Positions 26,136 to 35,192 of a stretch of 64,000 nt of DNA are shown here, in pieces (the first letter of the stretch is position 1; each line of letters opens with the position of its first letter). The DNA is taken from NCBI RefSeq assembly GCF_018882085.1, contig NZ_JACVPB010000006.1:56802-120801 (forward strand), in the 5' to 3' direction. The position numbers were made by a program, and so were the translations under genes. This stretch comes from Polynucleobacter sp. AP-Reno-20A-A9. Its GTDB lineage: Bacteria > Pseudomonadota > Gammaproteobacteria > Burkholderiales > Burkholderiaceae. The notes under the pieces are model-generated. The model saw only the letters and a program-made list of their open reading frames with translations, had not been told where the DNA came from and made no database searches.

Positions 26136-26463
26136 GAAAAATCCTGATGCCATCAAAGCATTTCTCGCTCTAGGTCAAGAGACCCGCTTGAATATTTTTC
26201 GTTTGATAGTTCAGCGCGGAGATACTGGTTTAACACCTAGCGAGATTATTGAAAAACTAGGCATTGCTAATGCCACGCTCAGTTTTCATCTCAAAGAGCT
26301 GGTGGGCGCTGAATTATTGTCAGTAGAGCGTCAAAGTCGCAATCTCATATATCGACCCAATGCCAATTTGGTCCAAGAGTTAAGCGGGTTCTTGCTTGAA
26401 AACTGTTGCGGCGGCAAATCATGTGCTCCAGTTTCGATCTTTAAAAAGGCGAAGGCTAAATGA
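26134..26463 (+). CDS. arsR: ArsR family arsenite-responsive repressor
   Basis: A winged-helix repressor of 109 residues. The fold starts KAFLALGQETRLNIFRLIVQRG. The recognition helix lies around IANATLSFHLKELVGAELL, followed by the wing SVERQSRNLIYRPN. The C-terminal segment ENCCGGKSC offers a Cys cluster suited to As(III), as in the C-terminal-site ArsR class; the N-terminal CVC-type site is absent. The start ATG lies inside the operator and has no ribosome site, consistent with leaderless translation. Its end overlaps arsC by 4 bp. Confidence 0.93.
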   Translation: MKNPDAIKAFLALGQETRLNIFRLIVQRGDTGLTPSEIIEKLGIANATLSFHLKELVGAELLSVERQSRNLIYRPNANLVQELSGFLLENCCGGKSCAPVSIFKKAKAK

Positions 26464-26939
26464 AGCGGTTCAACATTCTCTTTCTGTGTACTCATAATTC
26501 TGCTCGGTCTGTCTTGGGGGAGGCCATTGCTTCAATGCATCCTAGCGGTAGGTTCGTTGGCTACTCAGCAGGCTCAACTCCAGGAACCTCGATAAATCCA
26601 TTTGCACGTGAGTTGGCTTTGCAGATGGGCTACGACGAATCTAAATTGCGCTCTAAGTCTTGGGATGAATTTGGTTTGCCAGATGCCCCAAAGATGGATT
26701 TCATTATTACGGTTTGTGACAATGCCGCTGGTGAAGTATGCCCATTTTGGCCTGGTAAACCGGCTACTGCCCACTGGGGCTTCCCGGACCCATCACAAGT
26801 GTCTGGCACGGATGACGATAAACGCCGCGCATTTAAAGAAGTCATGATTGGCTTAAAAAAGCGCATTGATCTGCTGGCGGATATGCCTTTGGATCGACTC
26901 AATTCACTCAGCCTTCAAGAAATTCATCACAAATTATGA
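26460..26939 (+). CDS. arsC: Arsenate reductase ArsC (LMW phosphatase type)
   Basis: A 159-residue thioredoxin/glutaredoxin-linked arsenate reductase of the LMW-PTPase fold. The P-loop is [14 protein letters not shown], and the second redox segment is [21 protein letters not shown]. It reduces arsenate to arsenite, the form exported by Acr3. It is coupled by 4-bp overlaps to arsR upstream and acr3 downstream. It resembles the orphan copy at 13286 over its whole length (shared [11 protein letters not shown] and AHWGF..P blocks), so the two are paralogues. Confidence 0.93.
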   Translation: MKRFNILFLCTHNSARSVLGEAIASMHPSGRFVGYSAGSTPGTSINPFARELALQMGYDESKLRSKSWDEFGLPDAPKMDFIITVCDNAAGEVCPFWPGKPATAHWGFPDPSQVSGTDDDKRRAFKEVMIGLKKRIDLLADMPLDRLNSLSLQEIHHKL

Positions 26940-27979
26940 GTACAGTTACCAGCAAACTTTCCTTTTTAGATCGATACCTTACTGTTTGGATTTTTACTGC
27001 TATGGCAGTAGGGATTGGCTTGGGATATTTTGTTCCGGGGGTAGAGGGGTTCATTAATTCCTTTCAATCTGGAACGACGAATATTCCAATCGCTATTGGA
27101 TTGATATTGATGATGTATCCACCGTTTGCTAAGGTGAAGTACGAAGACTTACCTGACGTCTTCAGAGACAAGCGGATCTTTGGCTTAGCATTTTTGCTCA
27201 ATTGGATTGTGGCACCTACCTTGATGTTCTTCCTGGCCATACTCTTTGTTCCTAATCAACCGGAATACATGGCTGGACTGATCTTGATTGGGATAGCGCC
27301 TTGTATCGCCATGGTGATTGTTTGGAACGACATTGCTAAAGGATCTACTGAGTATGCTGCAGGATTGGTAGCCTTTAATGCCGTCTTCCAAGTGCTGTTC
27401 TTTAGCTTATATGCCTATTTCTTCTTAACCGTTCTGCCGCCGTATTTTGGATTTGCGGGCTCTGTTGTCAACATCACGATTGGCGAGATCGCCAAGACGG
27501 TTGCCATCTATCTGGGGGTTCCTTGTGTTGCAGGATTCTTAACTAGATATATTGCTCTCAAATTTGTCTCAAAAGAGATATATCAAAATACTTTCGTTCC
27601 TAGAGTCGGTAAGCTCACTCTAGTGGCGCTGCTATTTACTATCGTCGTGATGTTTAGCTTGAAGGGAAAACTCATCCTTCAGTTGCCAATGGATGTGATT
27701 ACCATCGCAATTCCATTGCTAGCCTTCTTTGTGGTGATGTTCTTACTGACATTCTTCATCACCATCAAAATGGGCATTGAGTACAAACGCTGCTGCACTT
27801 TATCGTTTACAGCATCTAGTAACAACTTCGAGTTAGCCATTGCAGTAGCAATTGCGGTATTTGGGATTAACTCTGGAGCAGCCTTTGCGGCAGTGATTGG
27901 GCCCTTGGTAGAAGTGCCCATCATGGTTGGGCTGGTATCGGTTGCTTTATGGCTTAAGGATGAGTTCTTTCAGGCCTAA
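26936..27979 (+). CDS. acr3: Arsenite efflux transporter Acr3
   Basis: A 347-residue inner-membrane arsenite permease of the Acr3/BART superfamily with ten predicted helices. Diagnostic blocks: [33 protein letters not shown] (with the essential Cys of helix 4) and [19 protein letters not shown]. It exports the arsenite made by ArsC. Start ATG 26936 overlaps the arsC stop. No arsenate/phosphate-specific extras such as arsH or gapdh/arsJ follow, so this is the minimal three-gene ars operon. Confidence 0.95.
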   Translation: MSTVTSKLSFLDRYLTVWIFTAMAVGIGLGYFVPGVEGFINSFQSGTTNIPIAIGLILMMYPPFAKVKYEDLPDVFRDKRIFGLAFLLNWIVAPTLMFFLAILFVPNQPEYMAGLILIGIAPCIAMVIVWNDIAKGSTEYAAGLVAFNAVFQVLFFSLYAYFFLTVLPPYFGFAGSVVNITIGEIAKTVAIYLGVPCVAGFLTRYIALKFVSKEIYQNTFVPRVGKLTLVALLFTIVVMFSLKGKLILQLPMDVITIAIPLLAFFVVMFLLTFFITIKMGIEYKRCCTLSFTASSNNFELAIAVAIAVFGINSGAAFAAVIGPLVEVPIMVGLVSVALWLKDEFFQA

Positions 27980-28097
27980 AACCTATGATTAGGGCCGCCA
28001 AATGGGGTTTATATTCAAAATTGTGCCCAAATAAAGAGGATTAGCCCTGGAGGGAATGTAGAATCAGATTTCCTTATTTACAGAAAGCGTCATCCGC

Positions 28098-30161
28098 ATG
28101 TCTACCTCTATTACTCTCAAGTTTTGGCGTTATATTTCCCTGAGTTTCTTGGCATTAGTAACGCTTGGTTTGGTTGCCTGTGGTGGCGGTAGTGATAGTG
28201 GCAGTGGTTCTGCTGTCGCAACTCCGAGCGTCTTTTATGTTGTGAGCAACACTAACGATTCTGGCGCTGGATCCTTGCGTGAGGCTATTACCTCAGTTAA
28301 TAGTTCATCTAGCACCCAATATTCAGGTATTACTTTTTCTGTAGCGGGTGTAATCACCCTTGCAAGCGATTTGCCTGCTATTACAAAGAAAGTATTAATT
28401 GATGGCGGTACTGCTCCTGGGTATGTAGCCGGCAATACCACTACTGCGCCATTAGTTGCGGTGAACTTCAATAACGTTGCTTCAGGTTTTACGTTTAATA
28501 GTGGTTCAGCGGGTTCTGGCATTTATGCTTTGTCAATCATTGGATCTAATTCAAATGGCATTACCTTAAATGCGGGCAATATCGTTTTATTAAGAAACTA
28601 CATCGGCCTTAACTTAAGTGGTGCGGCTGCTGGCAATGCAAAAGACGGTATTTATATTTCCGCTTCTTCTACTAACAACGTTATTGGCACAAACCCAAAC
28701 AGTATCTCTGGTCTTTACTCTAATGTGATTTCCGGTAATACGCAGAATGGTATCCAGATCTATGGCAGCGCAGGCAACAAGATTCAGGCAAATGCCATTG
28801 GTACCAATCCAGCAGGCACAGCTAAGATTGCTAACGGTTTTAACGGTATCTATGTAACTTATTATGCGGTTGATAACACTATTGGCGGTACTGCTTATGT
28901 CAATTCCGCTACTGGGCAAACTAATAACCCAACGGGTAACAAGGGCACAGTTCCGATTGTTTCAATTGCTCCGCCATTAGGTAATCTGATTTCCGGTAAT
29001 TCTCGCAATGGAGTGCTTATTGATGGCGGTTCGGAGTTAACGGTATTAAGCGGCAACTTTATCGGTACTAATAACGTTGGTACTGCAGCTGTTAGCAATA
29101 CTTTAGATGGTGTATTGATTCGCAATGCGAATAATAATCAACTGATTGGTTGTACTTTTGAAGACAACCCATTTATTTATTACAACGTATTGAGCGGCAA
29201 TGGAGGCAATGGTTTGCATATAGCCGACTCCAATGCAATTTTGGTCCAGGCTAACTTCTTTGGCGCTGGTGCAAACAATGCATCCATGGTTCCAAATGGC
29301 GGCCACGGCATCTTGGTTGACGGTAGCTCTGCAGGCGTTCAGGTTGGCGGTGTAATCCCGCTGGGTAACGTGTCAGCTGGCAATACGCTTGATGGTATTA
29401 AGGTTTCAGGAACTGCTAGTGGCTTTACCACCTTTAATACCTTTGGTGGTTTGTACGCCTTTCAGGGTGCCGCTCCCAATGGTGGAAACGGGATCACAAT
29501 TGATTCTACTGGCGGTAACAATTTAGTTCGCACTAACGTATTCTCTGGAAATATGCATCATGGCATTGAGATTTCTGGAAACGCATCTGGTGTTACTGTC
29601 GATCCTAACGTGGTTGGCCTGAATACTGAAGGTACGGGTGCTCTTGCTAATGGACCTGGTGCCAATGGTGCTGGTAACGGCGGTAGCGGGGTTTACATTG
29701 CGGGAACTGCCCATGGGAACTATATTGGCGGTTACAACAATTCTGTTATTCCGCAAAATACCTTCTCTGGCAACGCAAGATTCGGTATTGAAATTATCGG
29801 CACTGCAAATAACAATACTGTATTTAACTCTGTAATCGGCCTTGGAACCACTCAGGTTTCCGCTTTTGGTAATGGGCTGGGTGGTATTTATATTGGCGGA
29901 GGAAGTAACAATAACTCTGTTATCGCTTATACACCTTCCAGTTCATACACTGCTATGTCTAGTGTGATCAGCGGAAATACAGGGGACGGCGTTCTTATTG
30001 CTGATACTGCATTTAACAATACCGTTCAAGGAAATTACTTTGGTTACGGTAAACGTTCTATTGTCGGTAATTTGGTTGCGGGGCTATTTCCCAATACATT
30101 ACTTCCGATTCGTGTAACAAGTTCTGGTTCGGGTAATGTGACCACCCCAAATAATCCTTAA
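28098..30161 (+). CDS. Large parallel beta-helix lipoprotein with CSLREA-like start
   Basis: A 687-residue exported lipoprotein: signal sequence with lipobox LVAC at about residue 28, then a Gly/Ser linker. The segment VVSNTNDSGAGSLREAI resembles the CSLREA-type N-terminal cap of beta-helix surface proteins. The rest is a run of Asn/Gly-rich coils with repeated units such as NVISGNTQNGI..., NLISGNSRNGV and ...TFSGNARFGIEI, typical of right-handed parallel beta-helix (PbH1) repeats. Such folds are found in adhesins and polysaccharide lyases; no catalytic residues are recognised. It is monocistronic with its own terminator. Confidence 0.85.
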   Translation: MSTSITLKFWRYISLSFLALVTLGLVACGGGSDSGSGSAVATPSVFYVVSNTNDSGAGSLREAITSVNSSSSTQYSGITFSVAGVITLASDLPAITKKVLIDGGTAPGYVAGNTTTAPLVAVNFNNVASGFTFNSGSAGSGIYALSIIGSNSNGITLNAGNIVLLRNYIGLNLSGAAAGNAKDGIYISASSTNNVIGTNPNSISGLYSNVISGNTQNGIQIYGSAGNKIQANAIGTNPAGTAKIANGFNGIYVTYYAVDNTIGGTAYVNSATGQTNNPTGNKGTVPIVSIAPPLGNLISGNSRNGVLIDGGSELTVLSGNFIGTNNVGTAAVSNTLDGVLIRNANNNQLIGCTFEDNPFIYYNVLSGNGGNGLHIADSNAILVQANFFGAGANNASMVPNGGHGILVDGSSAGVQVGGVIPLGNVSAGNTLDGIKVSGTASGFTTFNTFGGLYAFQGAAPNGGNGITIDSTGGNNLVRTNVFSGNMHHGIEISGNASGVTVDPNVVGLNTEGTGALANGPGANGAGNGGSGVYIAGTAHGNYIGGYNNSVIPQNTFSGNARFGIEIIGTANNNTVFNSVIGLGTTQVSAFGNGLGGIYIGGGSNNNSVIAYTPSSSYTAMSSVISGNTGDGVLIADTAFNNTVQGNYFGYGKRSIVGNLVAGLFPNTLLPIRVTSSGSGNVTTPNNP

Positions 30162-30205
30162 TGTAACCCTTGATATAGAATTTTCTTAAGTTGTTGTTGA
30201 TTTAT

Positions 30206-30240
30206 AAAAGCCAACCAGTCGCCGATTAGTTGGCTTTTTA
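30206..30240 (+). terminator. Terminator after the beta-helix lipoprotein
   Basis: AAAAGCCAAC pairs with GTTGGCTTTT (10 bp) around a 13-base loop, ending in a T run. Confidence 0.88.
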
Positions 30241-30275
30241 TTTTCCAGTACCTTAGGGTGAAAAGTGAACAAGCG

Positions 30276-30644
30276 ATGAAAAATTATCTAATTGCTCTAT
30301 TGGTAACGGCGGTGTTATCAACTGCTGCTTTCGCACAAATGCCACCCCAAATGATGTTGCAACAAGGGATCCCCAGACCGCCTCAAGGGGGCATGATGCG
30401 AGATGATCCCCACAGACCCATCGATCAAATTAGTCGCGGTCTTGGTGTGACGCCAGATCAATTTAGGGCTTGCTTTAATAATGTCAATCCGGCGCCTCAA
30501 GGGTCTTTGCCTGGCTCCAATCAGAAGCATGCCAATAAGCAAGTGCTTTTAAGCTGTCTGCAACGAGCCAATCCAGGTATTACCAATAACAGCCTTGATG
30601 CAGTGATGGACCAATATCGGCCTGGGGGTAGGGCGGCTCAGTAA
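30276..30644 (+). CDS. Small secreted Pro/Met-rich protein, hypothetical
   Basis: A 122-residue exported protein from ATG 30276, whose first 21 residues form a clean Sec signal peptide ending AAFA. GTG 30258 has a better ribosome site (AGGGTGAAAA) and would add six residues without harming the signal. The mature part opens with a Pro/Met/Gln-rich stretch (MPPQMMLQQGIPRPPQGGMM). It then has a small domain with two Cys (FRACFNN, LLSCLQRA), likely one disulfide. I do not recognise a named family. Confidence 0.75.
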   Translation: MKNYLIALLVTAVLSTAAFAQMPPQMMLQQGIPRPPQGGMMRDDPHRPIDQISRGLGVTPDQFRACFNNVNPAPQGSLPGSNQKHANKQVLLSCLQRANPGITNNSLDAVMDQYRPGGRAAQ

Positions 30645-30699
30645 TTAGGGTGCCCTAGGATAGAATCAACCTATCCCTTACTTTTAGGCGGCATTGAAA

Positions 30700-30957
30700 A
30701 TGGTACGTCATTACTTAGTGGTTTTTCTAGGCCTGATGTTAGCGGCCTGCTCAACACCAGTCAGTCAGTTTGGTGTGTACAAACAATCTGATGGCACGGT
30801 TGGTGTTCATGCACCAAAAGATGCAAAAGAAAATGAAGCGCAGGAAGTAGCGCTAGAGGAATGTAAAAAACAAGGGAAGAGAACTGCGACGATTGTAGAA
30901 AGCAGAAAAACGGTCAATGACCGTTTTCCCTTAACTTACATCTATCTTTGCAGATAG
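30700..30957 (+). CDS. Small lipoprotein, hypothetical
   Basis: An 85-residue lipoprotein from ATG 30700 (TTG 30694 also possible). The signal sequence ends in lipobox LAAC at about residue 18. The mature part begins STPVSQFGVYKQSDGTVGVH and carries two further Cys (EECKKQ and the C-terminal YLCR) that could form a disulfide. No named family recognised. It is 55 bp after the previous secreted protein gene and may share its transcript. Confidence 0.7.
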   Translation: MVRHYLVVFLGLMLAACSTPVSQFGVYKQSDGTVGVHAPKDAKENEAQEVALEECKKQGKRTATIVESRKTVNDRFPLTYIYLCR

Positions 30958-30989
30958 TGGCGATTAGTTAGTTCGCCATTGATTGGCTC

Positions 30990-31868
30990 TTAGCTAAGCA
31001 ACCATTTCTTAATCGACTTATTGACGCACATTGCATCTAAAGCAAGACCAAAGAATTCAGATCCATTGGTAACCATGCTCTCGATTGCTTCCACTTTGCC
31101 AGACTTAATGCCACGCAAATAAGTTGCTGCACGGTAGCGCAAGAAATGCTCAGTTACACCATCTTCATTCTCGGTTGGACAGATTTCTAGGTTGCCATAG
31201 CGAGTTTCTGGGTTGATGTTAAGAACAGCAAGACTCAAGGCCCCAACCAATTTCTCGGGTACTGGGATTGGAACATAAGAATAGAGGGAGATCATCATTT
31301 CCTCTTCATCTACTTCAATGATGTGATCAATATCCAGTACATCTTTTTCAGTTAACTCTGTCTCGCCAGAATCGCCACCACCAAATGTAGACTCAAACTG
31401 CAATATCGCAGTATTGCTGCCTTTGGAGATCTCGATCATGTCAGGGTAGCCAAGCAAGCCTTTCCACCAATACATCAGCGAGAAGGTGCAGGGTTTTACT
31501 TCAACCATTCCCTTGTTAGTGGATTTCGCAAAATACAGACCGTAAAACTCATCATCTTGCTCAAGACCATATTGGTCTACCTTAGGAGATTTAGATGAAG
31601 CTGGTTTTGCAGTCTTTTTTGTAGCTTTCTTAGCTGCGGGCTTTTTGGCCGCAGGTTTCTTTGACGCTAATTTTTTAACTGCTACTTTTTTGGTAGCAGG
31701 CTTCTTTGCGGCCACTTTCTTGGCTGCTGGTTTTTTCACTACCTTTTTGACTGTCTTTTTGCTTGCTACTTTTTTAGCGGCAACCTTCTTGACGGCTTTT
31801 TTTGCAGGGGCTTTTTTTACCACCTTGGTAGCTACTTTCTTTTTTGCTGGAGACTTCTTTGTAGCCAT
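30990..31868 (-). CDS. Histone H1-like tail fused to a YbjN-like domain
   Basis: A 292-residue two-part protein. Residues 1-95 are almost only K, A, P, V, T (AKK/PAKK/VKK repeats), a histone H1-like DNA- or polyanion-binding tail. Residues ~100-292 are a globular acidic domain whose end (LRYRAATYLRGIKSGKVEAIESMV) is reminiscent of YbjN/SycE-like chaperone folds; this is a weak resemblance. It is the second Lys/Ala-repeat protein in the window. Unlike the one at 25682, it puts the tail at the N terminus and has a folded partner. Function unknown. Confidence 0.75.
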   Translation of the reverse strand: MATKKSPAKKKVATKVVKKAPAKKAVKKVAAKKVASKKTVKKVVKKPAAKKVAAKKPATKKVAVKKLASKKPAAKKPAAKKATKKTAKPASSKSPKVDQYGLEQDDEFYGLYFAKSTNKGMVEVKPCTFSLMYWWKGLLGYPDMIEISKGSNTAILQFESTFGGGDSGETELTEKDVLDIDHIIEVDEEEMMISLYSYVPIPVPEKLVGALSLAVLNINPETRYGNLEICPTENEDGVTEHFLRYRAATYLRGIKSGKVEAIESMVTNGSEFFGLALDAMCVNKSIKKWLLS

Positions 31869-32014
31869 GGTTTATTACCCTTCTTTCGGTAGTTATCGTG
31901 CTTAAGGCACTATCTGATATTACTGCAAATTCTCTCGGGAATTCGCTTTTTCTATATGGGGTTTCTCCTGCGGATTGCAAGGGTGGGGATGAAATAAATA
32001 GATGGCGGAAGGCA

Positions 32015-32043
32015 TTGTTCTTGGGATACGGGGTTGCTACACT
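32015..32043 (+). promoter_or_regulatory. Possible sigma-70 promoter of the YdcH-like gene
   Basis: TTGTTC and TACACT are 17 bp apart, each with 4 of 6 consensus bases. They end 42 bp before ATG 32086, in a 216-bp stretch without other features. Confidence 0.4.
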
Positions 32044-32085
32044 AAAAGCGTGAATTTTTGTGCAACCTAAATATCAAGAGGACCT

Positions 32086-32301
32086 ATGTTTCCTGAATAT
32101 CGCGAACTCATCACCAAGTTGAAAACGTCAGATCGTCATTTCTCGCATTTATTTGATAAGCACAATAATTTAGATCAAAAGATCCAAAAAATGGAAGCCC
32201 ATTCAGAGCCGAGCACTCCAGAAGAAATTGAGACCTTGAAAAAGGAAAAGCTCCTTTTGAAGGACCAGATTTATGCCGTCCTTAAAAAGGCAGGCGCTTA
32301 A
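32086..32301 (+). CDS. YdcH family (DUF465) small protein
   Basis: A 71-residue coiled-coil protein. DUF465/YdcH features are visible: FPEYRELITKLKTSDRHFSHLFDKHNNLDQKI, then EEIETLKKEKLLLKDQIYAVLKKAG at the end. Members are cytosolic helical hairpins of unknown function. Start ATG 32086 has AAGAGGA upstream. It is monocistronic, with a terminator shared with the convergent yjdM. Confidence 0.88.
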   Translation: MFPEYRELITKLKTSDRHFSHLFDKHNNLDQKIQKMEAHSEPSTPEEIETLKKEKLLLKDQIYAVLKKAGA

Positions 32302-32322
32302 GTTTCTGTGGAATTAGAAAAG

Positions 32323-32352
32323 GCCTAGATTCCTGTAAAACTAGGCTTTTTT
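32323..32352. terminator. Terminator between the YdcH-like gene and yjdM
   Basis: GCCTAG pairs with CTAGGC around 12 bases, with TTTTTT after it and AAAAG before it. The right arm overlaps the yjdM stop codon. Confidence 0.75.
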
Positions 32353-32682
32353 CAGGAAGCAGGCCTTGAGTAGCATATTGCCTGCTTCTGTTTTGCAATC
32401 AACTTCGTGATCGCCGGATACCAGACGAATCCCTTTAATCTTGGTGCCGACCTTCAGGGTGGTGGAAGAGCCTTTGACCTTGAGGTCCTTAATGAGGGTG
32501 ACAGTATCGCCATCCGCTAAAAGATTGCCATTGGCATCTTTCACGATGAGGCCAGCTTCAGCCTCTTCTGCAGCAGCCATGGGCCATTCATGTCCGCACT
32601 GGGCGCAAACATAGTTTTCACCATCAGGGTAGGTCATATCTTCCTGGCAAGCAGGACACTTCGGTAGATTATCTGTACTCAT
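32341..32682 (-). CDS. yjdM: YjdM/PhnA zinc-ribbon protein
   Basis: A 113-residue protein of the family once called PhnA. The N-terminal zinc ribbon is CPACQ...YVCAQCGHEW. The C-terminal small beta-barrel is KDANGNLLADGDTVTLIKDLKVKGSS. Despite the old name it is not part of the C-P lyase; the function is unsettled. No phn genes adjoin it, and no Pho box is seen upstream. Confidence 0.93.
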   Translation of the reverse strand: MSTDNLPKCPACQEDMTYPDGENYVCAQCGHEWPMAAAEEAEAGLIVKDANGNLLADGDTVTLIKDLKVKGSSTTLKVGTKIKGIRLVSGDHEVDCKTEAGNMLLKACFLKKA

Positions 32683-32748
32683 GCCTTCATTTTAATCCAA
32701 GGGTGGCTGGTCTTGGCTCATAGTCAGTAGTGGATTTAGAATGGTTAG

Positions 32749-34548
32749 GTGAATAAAACCCTGAAGATTTCTCTGATTGCTTTTATGGCTTGCCTTGCTA
32801 CGGCAGTTCTCGGTGGCTGGTATGCGGCATCCTCGATTGATCCGGCGCAATTAACCAGACTCCTCAGTTCTTCAGTCAAAGATGCTACTGGACGCGAGCT
32901 GAAAATCGCTGGGCCAGTAAGCCTGAGTCTTTTCCCATCGATCAGCGTCAAAGCTGAACAGGTGTCTTTGAGTAATGCTTCATGGGCAAACAATCCCGAT
33001 CTGTTTACATTCAAGCATATTGAGTTAGATATTCGATTATTTCCGTTGTTGAAAGGTAGCGTTGAAATCAGCAGGATAGGTATCAGTGGGCTAGAGGCAA
33101 ACTTACAAACCAATAATGCTGGAGAGGGTAATTGGAATCTCACGCCGCCTGCGCTGCCTGCCAACGGGCCGGGGGCGCAATCAGTAAGTGGTGATTCTTC
33201 TGATAACGTACTTGTGTCTATTAAGACTGTTGATGTTGTGGATGCCCGTATCAATTATCAGGACAGAGAAAAAGTAGCCACTCCAATTAGCATGCCTAAA
33301 CTTTCTTTAGATGGTGGCGATGGTAAATCTACGATTCTGGTAGATGTTCAGCGCGCTAACTACACCTTGAGCCTAAAAGGTAAAACGACTTCACTGCGCA
33401 ATGCTTACTTTGCCTGGAATCAATTCCCAGTCAAAATAGATCTCGATTTAGTCCTAACCTTAAATGGTAAGTCGCTTGCAATTACGGGAGACATTGATAA
33501 AAAGCCAAATCTATTGCCAAAATTCAATATCAATCTCAATTCAAAATCCTTTGATTTAGTGCCTTTAGCTGGTTCTGCAGCTATAGCTGGATCAGCTGGA
33601 AAAAATTCAAAAGCGTCCATACACAAGGCCCAAGGAAAGTATTTGTTCTCCGATGACGCGCTACCTTTTGATCTTTTGCCTTTAGCTGATGGCCTGATTC
33701 ATATCAATATTGCTGAGCTTGGGATTCCGCATCAGGCCCCATTTACTAACTTCAAAACAACACTGCAATTTCAGAAGGATAGAATTGATGCGAGCGATGT
33801 CAGCTTTAATGTAGGTAAGGGAAGCGCCCAAGCGCAGCTTTCTATTACTCAGTTCGCCAGCCTTGCACCCAAGGTTTCTGTGAAGGGTATTGCTAAAGAC
33901 TTTTCCCTAGAGCAGGTGATTGCTGTCACTGATTCAAGTGCCCGAGTTTCGGGTGGCGATACGAAAGTAGCCTGGAACTTACAGGGCAGCGGTATGAGCC
34001 TTCATCAAATGGCAAGTCGAGCTAATGGCGCTATTCAGATTTCAGTAGGACAAAGCAAGCTTGATTCCAAATTTATTAACAAGGGCGGAGACTTTGTTAT
34101 TACCGTAGTGGATGCAATTAATCCGATGTACAAGAAATCCAATCAAACTACTTTAGATTGTGCGGTTGCCTACTTACCCATTAATAGTGGGATGGTCAAT
34201 ATTCAGAATTCAGTTGGAGTTGAGACCGATCGTCTCGATATCACTCTGGCGGGCACCATCAATCTCGCAAACGAGGCGCTTAATATCAGCATTAACCCAA
34301 GAGAAAAATCAGGCCTTACAACGGGTCTTGATTTGGGTGGCCTTGTCAAAATTGAGGGAACCCTGAAAAACCCGCAGGCCGGAGTGAATAAGGCGGGGGT
34401 GGTGAATAGCGCCGTCTCAATTGGACTAGGCTTCTTAACCGGCGGTATTAGTATCGCAGCGGAAAATGCTAAATCATTGGCGACCAAGTCGCAACCCTGT
34501 AAAACAGCGCTGCACTCTTGGTCTGATATCTATCCTGCAAGCAAGTAA
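32749..34548 (+). CDS. AsmA family protein
   Basis: A 599-residue inner-membrane-anchored periplasmic protein from GTG 32749. One N-terminal helix (ISLIAFMACLATAVLGGWYA) is followed by the AsmA start VKDATGRELKIAGPVSLSLFPSISVKAEQVSLSNA. The C-terminal AsmA block includes GALIDV-like and DRLDITLAGTINLANEALNI segments. AsmA-like proteins belong to the bridge-like lipid transport group thought to move phospholipids to the outer membrane. It stands alone. Confidence 0.9.
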   Translation: MNKTLKISLIAFMACLATAVLGGWYAASSIDPAQLTRLLSSSVKDATGRELKIAGPVSLSLFPSISVKAEQVSLSNASWANNPDLFTFKHIELDIRLFPLLKGSVEISRIGISGLEANLQTNNAGEGNWNLTPPALPANGPGAQSVSGDSSDNVLVSIKTVDVVDARINYQDREKVATPISMPKLSLDGGDGKSTILVDVQRANYTLSLKGKTTSLRNAYFAWNQFPVKIDLDLVLTLNGKSLAITGDIDKKPNLLPKFNINLNSKSFDLVPLAGSAAIAGSAGKNSKASIHKAQGKYLFSDDALPFDLLPLADGLIHINIAELGIPHQAPFTNFKTTLQFQKDRIDASDVSFNVGKGSAQAQLSITQFASLAPKVSVKGIAKDFSLEQVIAVTDSSARVSGGDTKVAWNLQGSGMSLHQMASRANGAIQISVGQSKLDSKFINKGGDFVITVVDAINPMYKKSNQTTLDCAVAYLPINSGMVNIQNSVGVETDRLDITLAGTINLANEALNISINPREKSGLTTGLDLGGLVKIEGTLKNPQAGVNKAGVVNSAVSIGLGFLTGGISIAAENAKSLATKSQPCKTALHSWSDIYPASK

Positions 34549-34573
34549 GAGAGACTGGGTCTAAGAAAATTTC

Positions 34574-34921
34574 TTAGAAAACCAAGCCGCTTACAAAGAG
34601 GCTGAATAATGAAATAAAGATGCTGGCAAAAAATGCGGTCCAGAAGCTGGAGATCGTAAAGCCGCTCACTAATGCAGAAACCAGCATCAATACCAAAGCA
34701 TTAATCACTAGCAAGAAGAGTCCCATGGTTACTACCGTCAATGGCAACGTGAAAAGAATCAGCAAAGGCTTAACGATTGCATTGGCAAAGCCCAAGAGTA
34801 GGGCGGCAATTAATAATGAGCCACCATCCGCAAAGCGCAAGCCACTAAAAATATAACTGGCAACCCAAAGGGATAAAGATGTTAGGCCCCACTGGACTAG
34901 AAATAGCGTTAAGTTGCTCAT
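34574..34921 (-). CDS. Phage-holin-family (YvlD-type) membrane protein
   Basis: A 115-residue protein with four hydrophobic helices (LFLVQWGLTSLSLWVASYIF, then three more). LLGFANAIVKPLLILFTLPLTVVTMGLF is the typical block of the 'phage holin 4 / YvlD' family. Members are chromosomal membrane proteins and are not linked to phage here. Role unknown. It converges on asmA. Confidence 0.9.
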   Translation of the reverse strand: MSNLTLFLVQWGLTSLSLWVASYIFSGLRFADGGSLLIAALLLGFANAIVKPLLILFTLPLTVVTMGLFLLVINALVLMLVSALVSGFTISSFWTAFFASIFISLFSLFVSGLVF

Positions 34922-34981
34922 AGATGATTCCTTTGCTTATGTTGTAAGGGGTTTATGCCTAATGACTATATTAGCAGTTGA

Positions 34982-35182
34982 TTAATAGTGCGGGGGTATT
35001 TCATCTTGAGAGCTTGCAACACCGCCACCACTGCTACTGGCTTGTTCTTTAATTGCCTTTAATTCACGATACAGAAATTCGATTTGCTGTTGCTGTTTGT
35101 AGACGGTCTCATTGAGCTTCTCAATGAGGTCTTCTGTGAAGCTCAGTTTGATTTCTAAATTGGTGATGCGTTCTTCTGTCAT
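34982..35182 (-). CDS. slyX: SlyX family protein
   Basis: A 66-residue coiled-coil protein from ATG 35182 ([20 protein letters not shown]). It has the SlyX pattern of heptads, a Gln-rich middle ([15 protein letters not shown]) and the conserved C-terminal PPHY. The frame runs further upstream, but that part overlaps the DUF1653 gene and lacks family similarity. Function unknown. It follows the DUF1653 gene by 10 bp and is probably cotranscribed. Confidence 0.9.
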   Translation of the reverse strand: MTEERITNLEIKLSFTEDLIEKLNETVYKQQQQIEFLYRELKAIKEQASSSGGGVASSQDEIPPHY

Positions 35183-35192
35183 ATCTGACTTT

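Noticed and set aside
27980..28097. Gap between acr3 and the beta-helix gene inspected for a terminator or Pho box
   Set aside because: No convincing stem with a T run and no phased half-sites.
32745..33254. Open frame antisense to the start of asmA
   Set aside because: No recognisable domain or ribosome site, and asmA coding on the other strand is clear.
34574..34921. 'Phage holin' annotation as a sign of prophage
   Set aside because: The family is a common chromosomal YvlD-type membrane protein and no phage genes are nearby.
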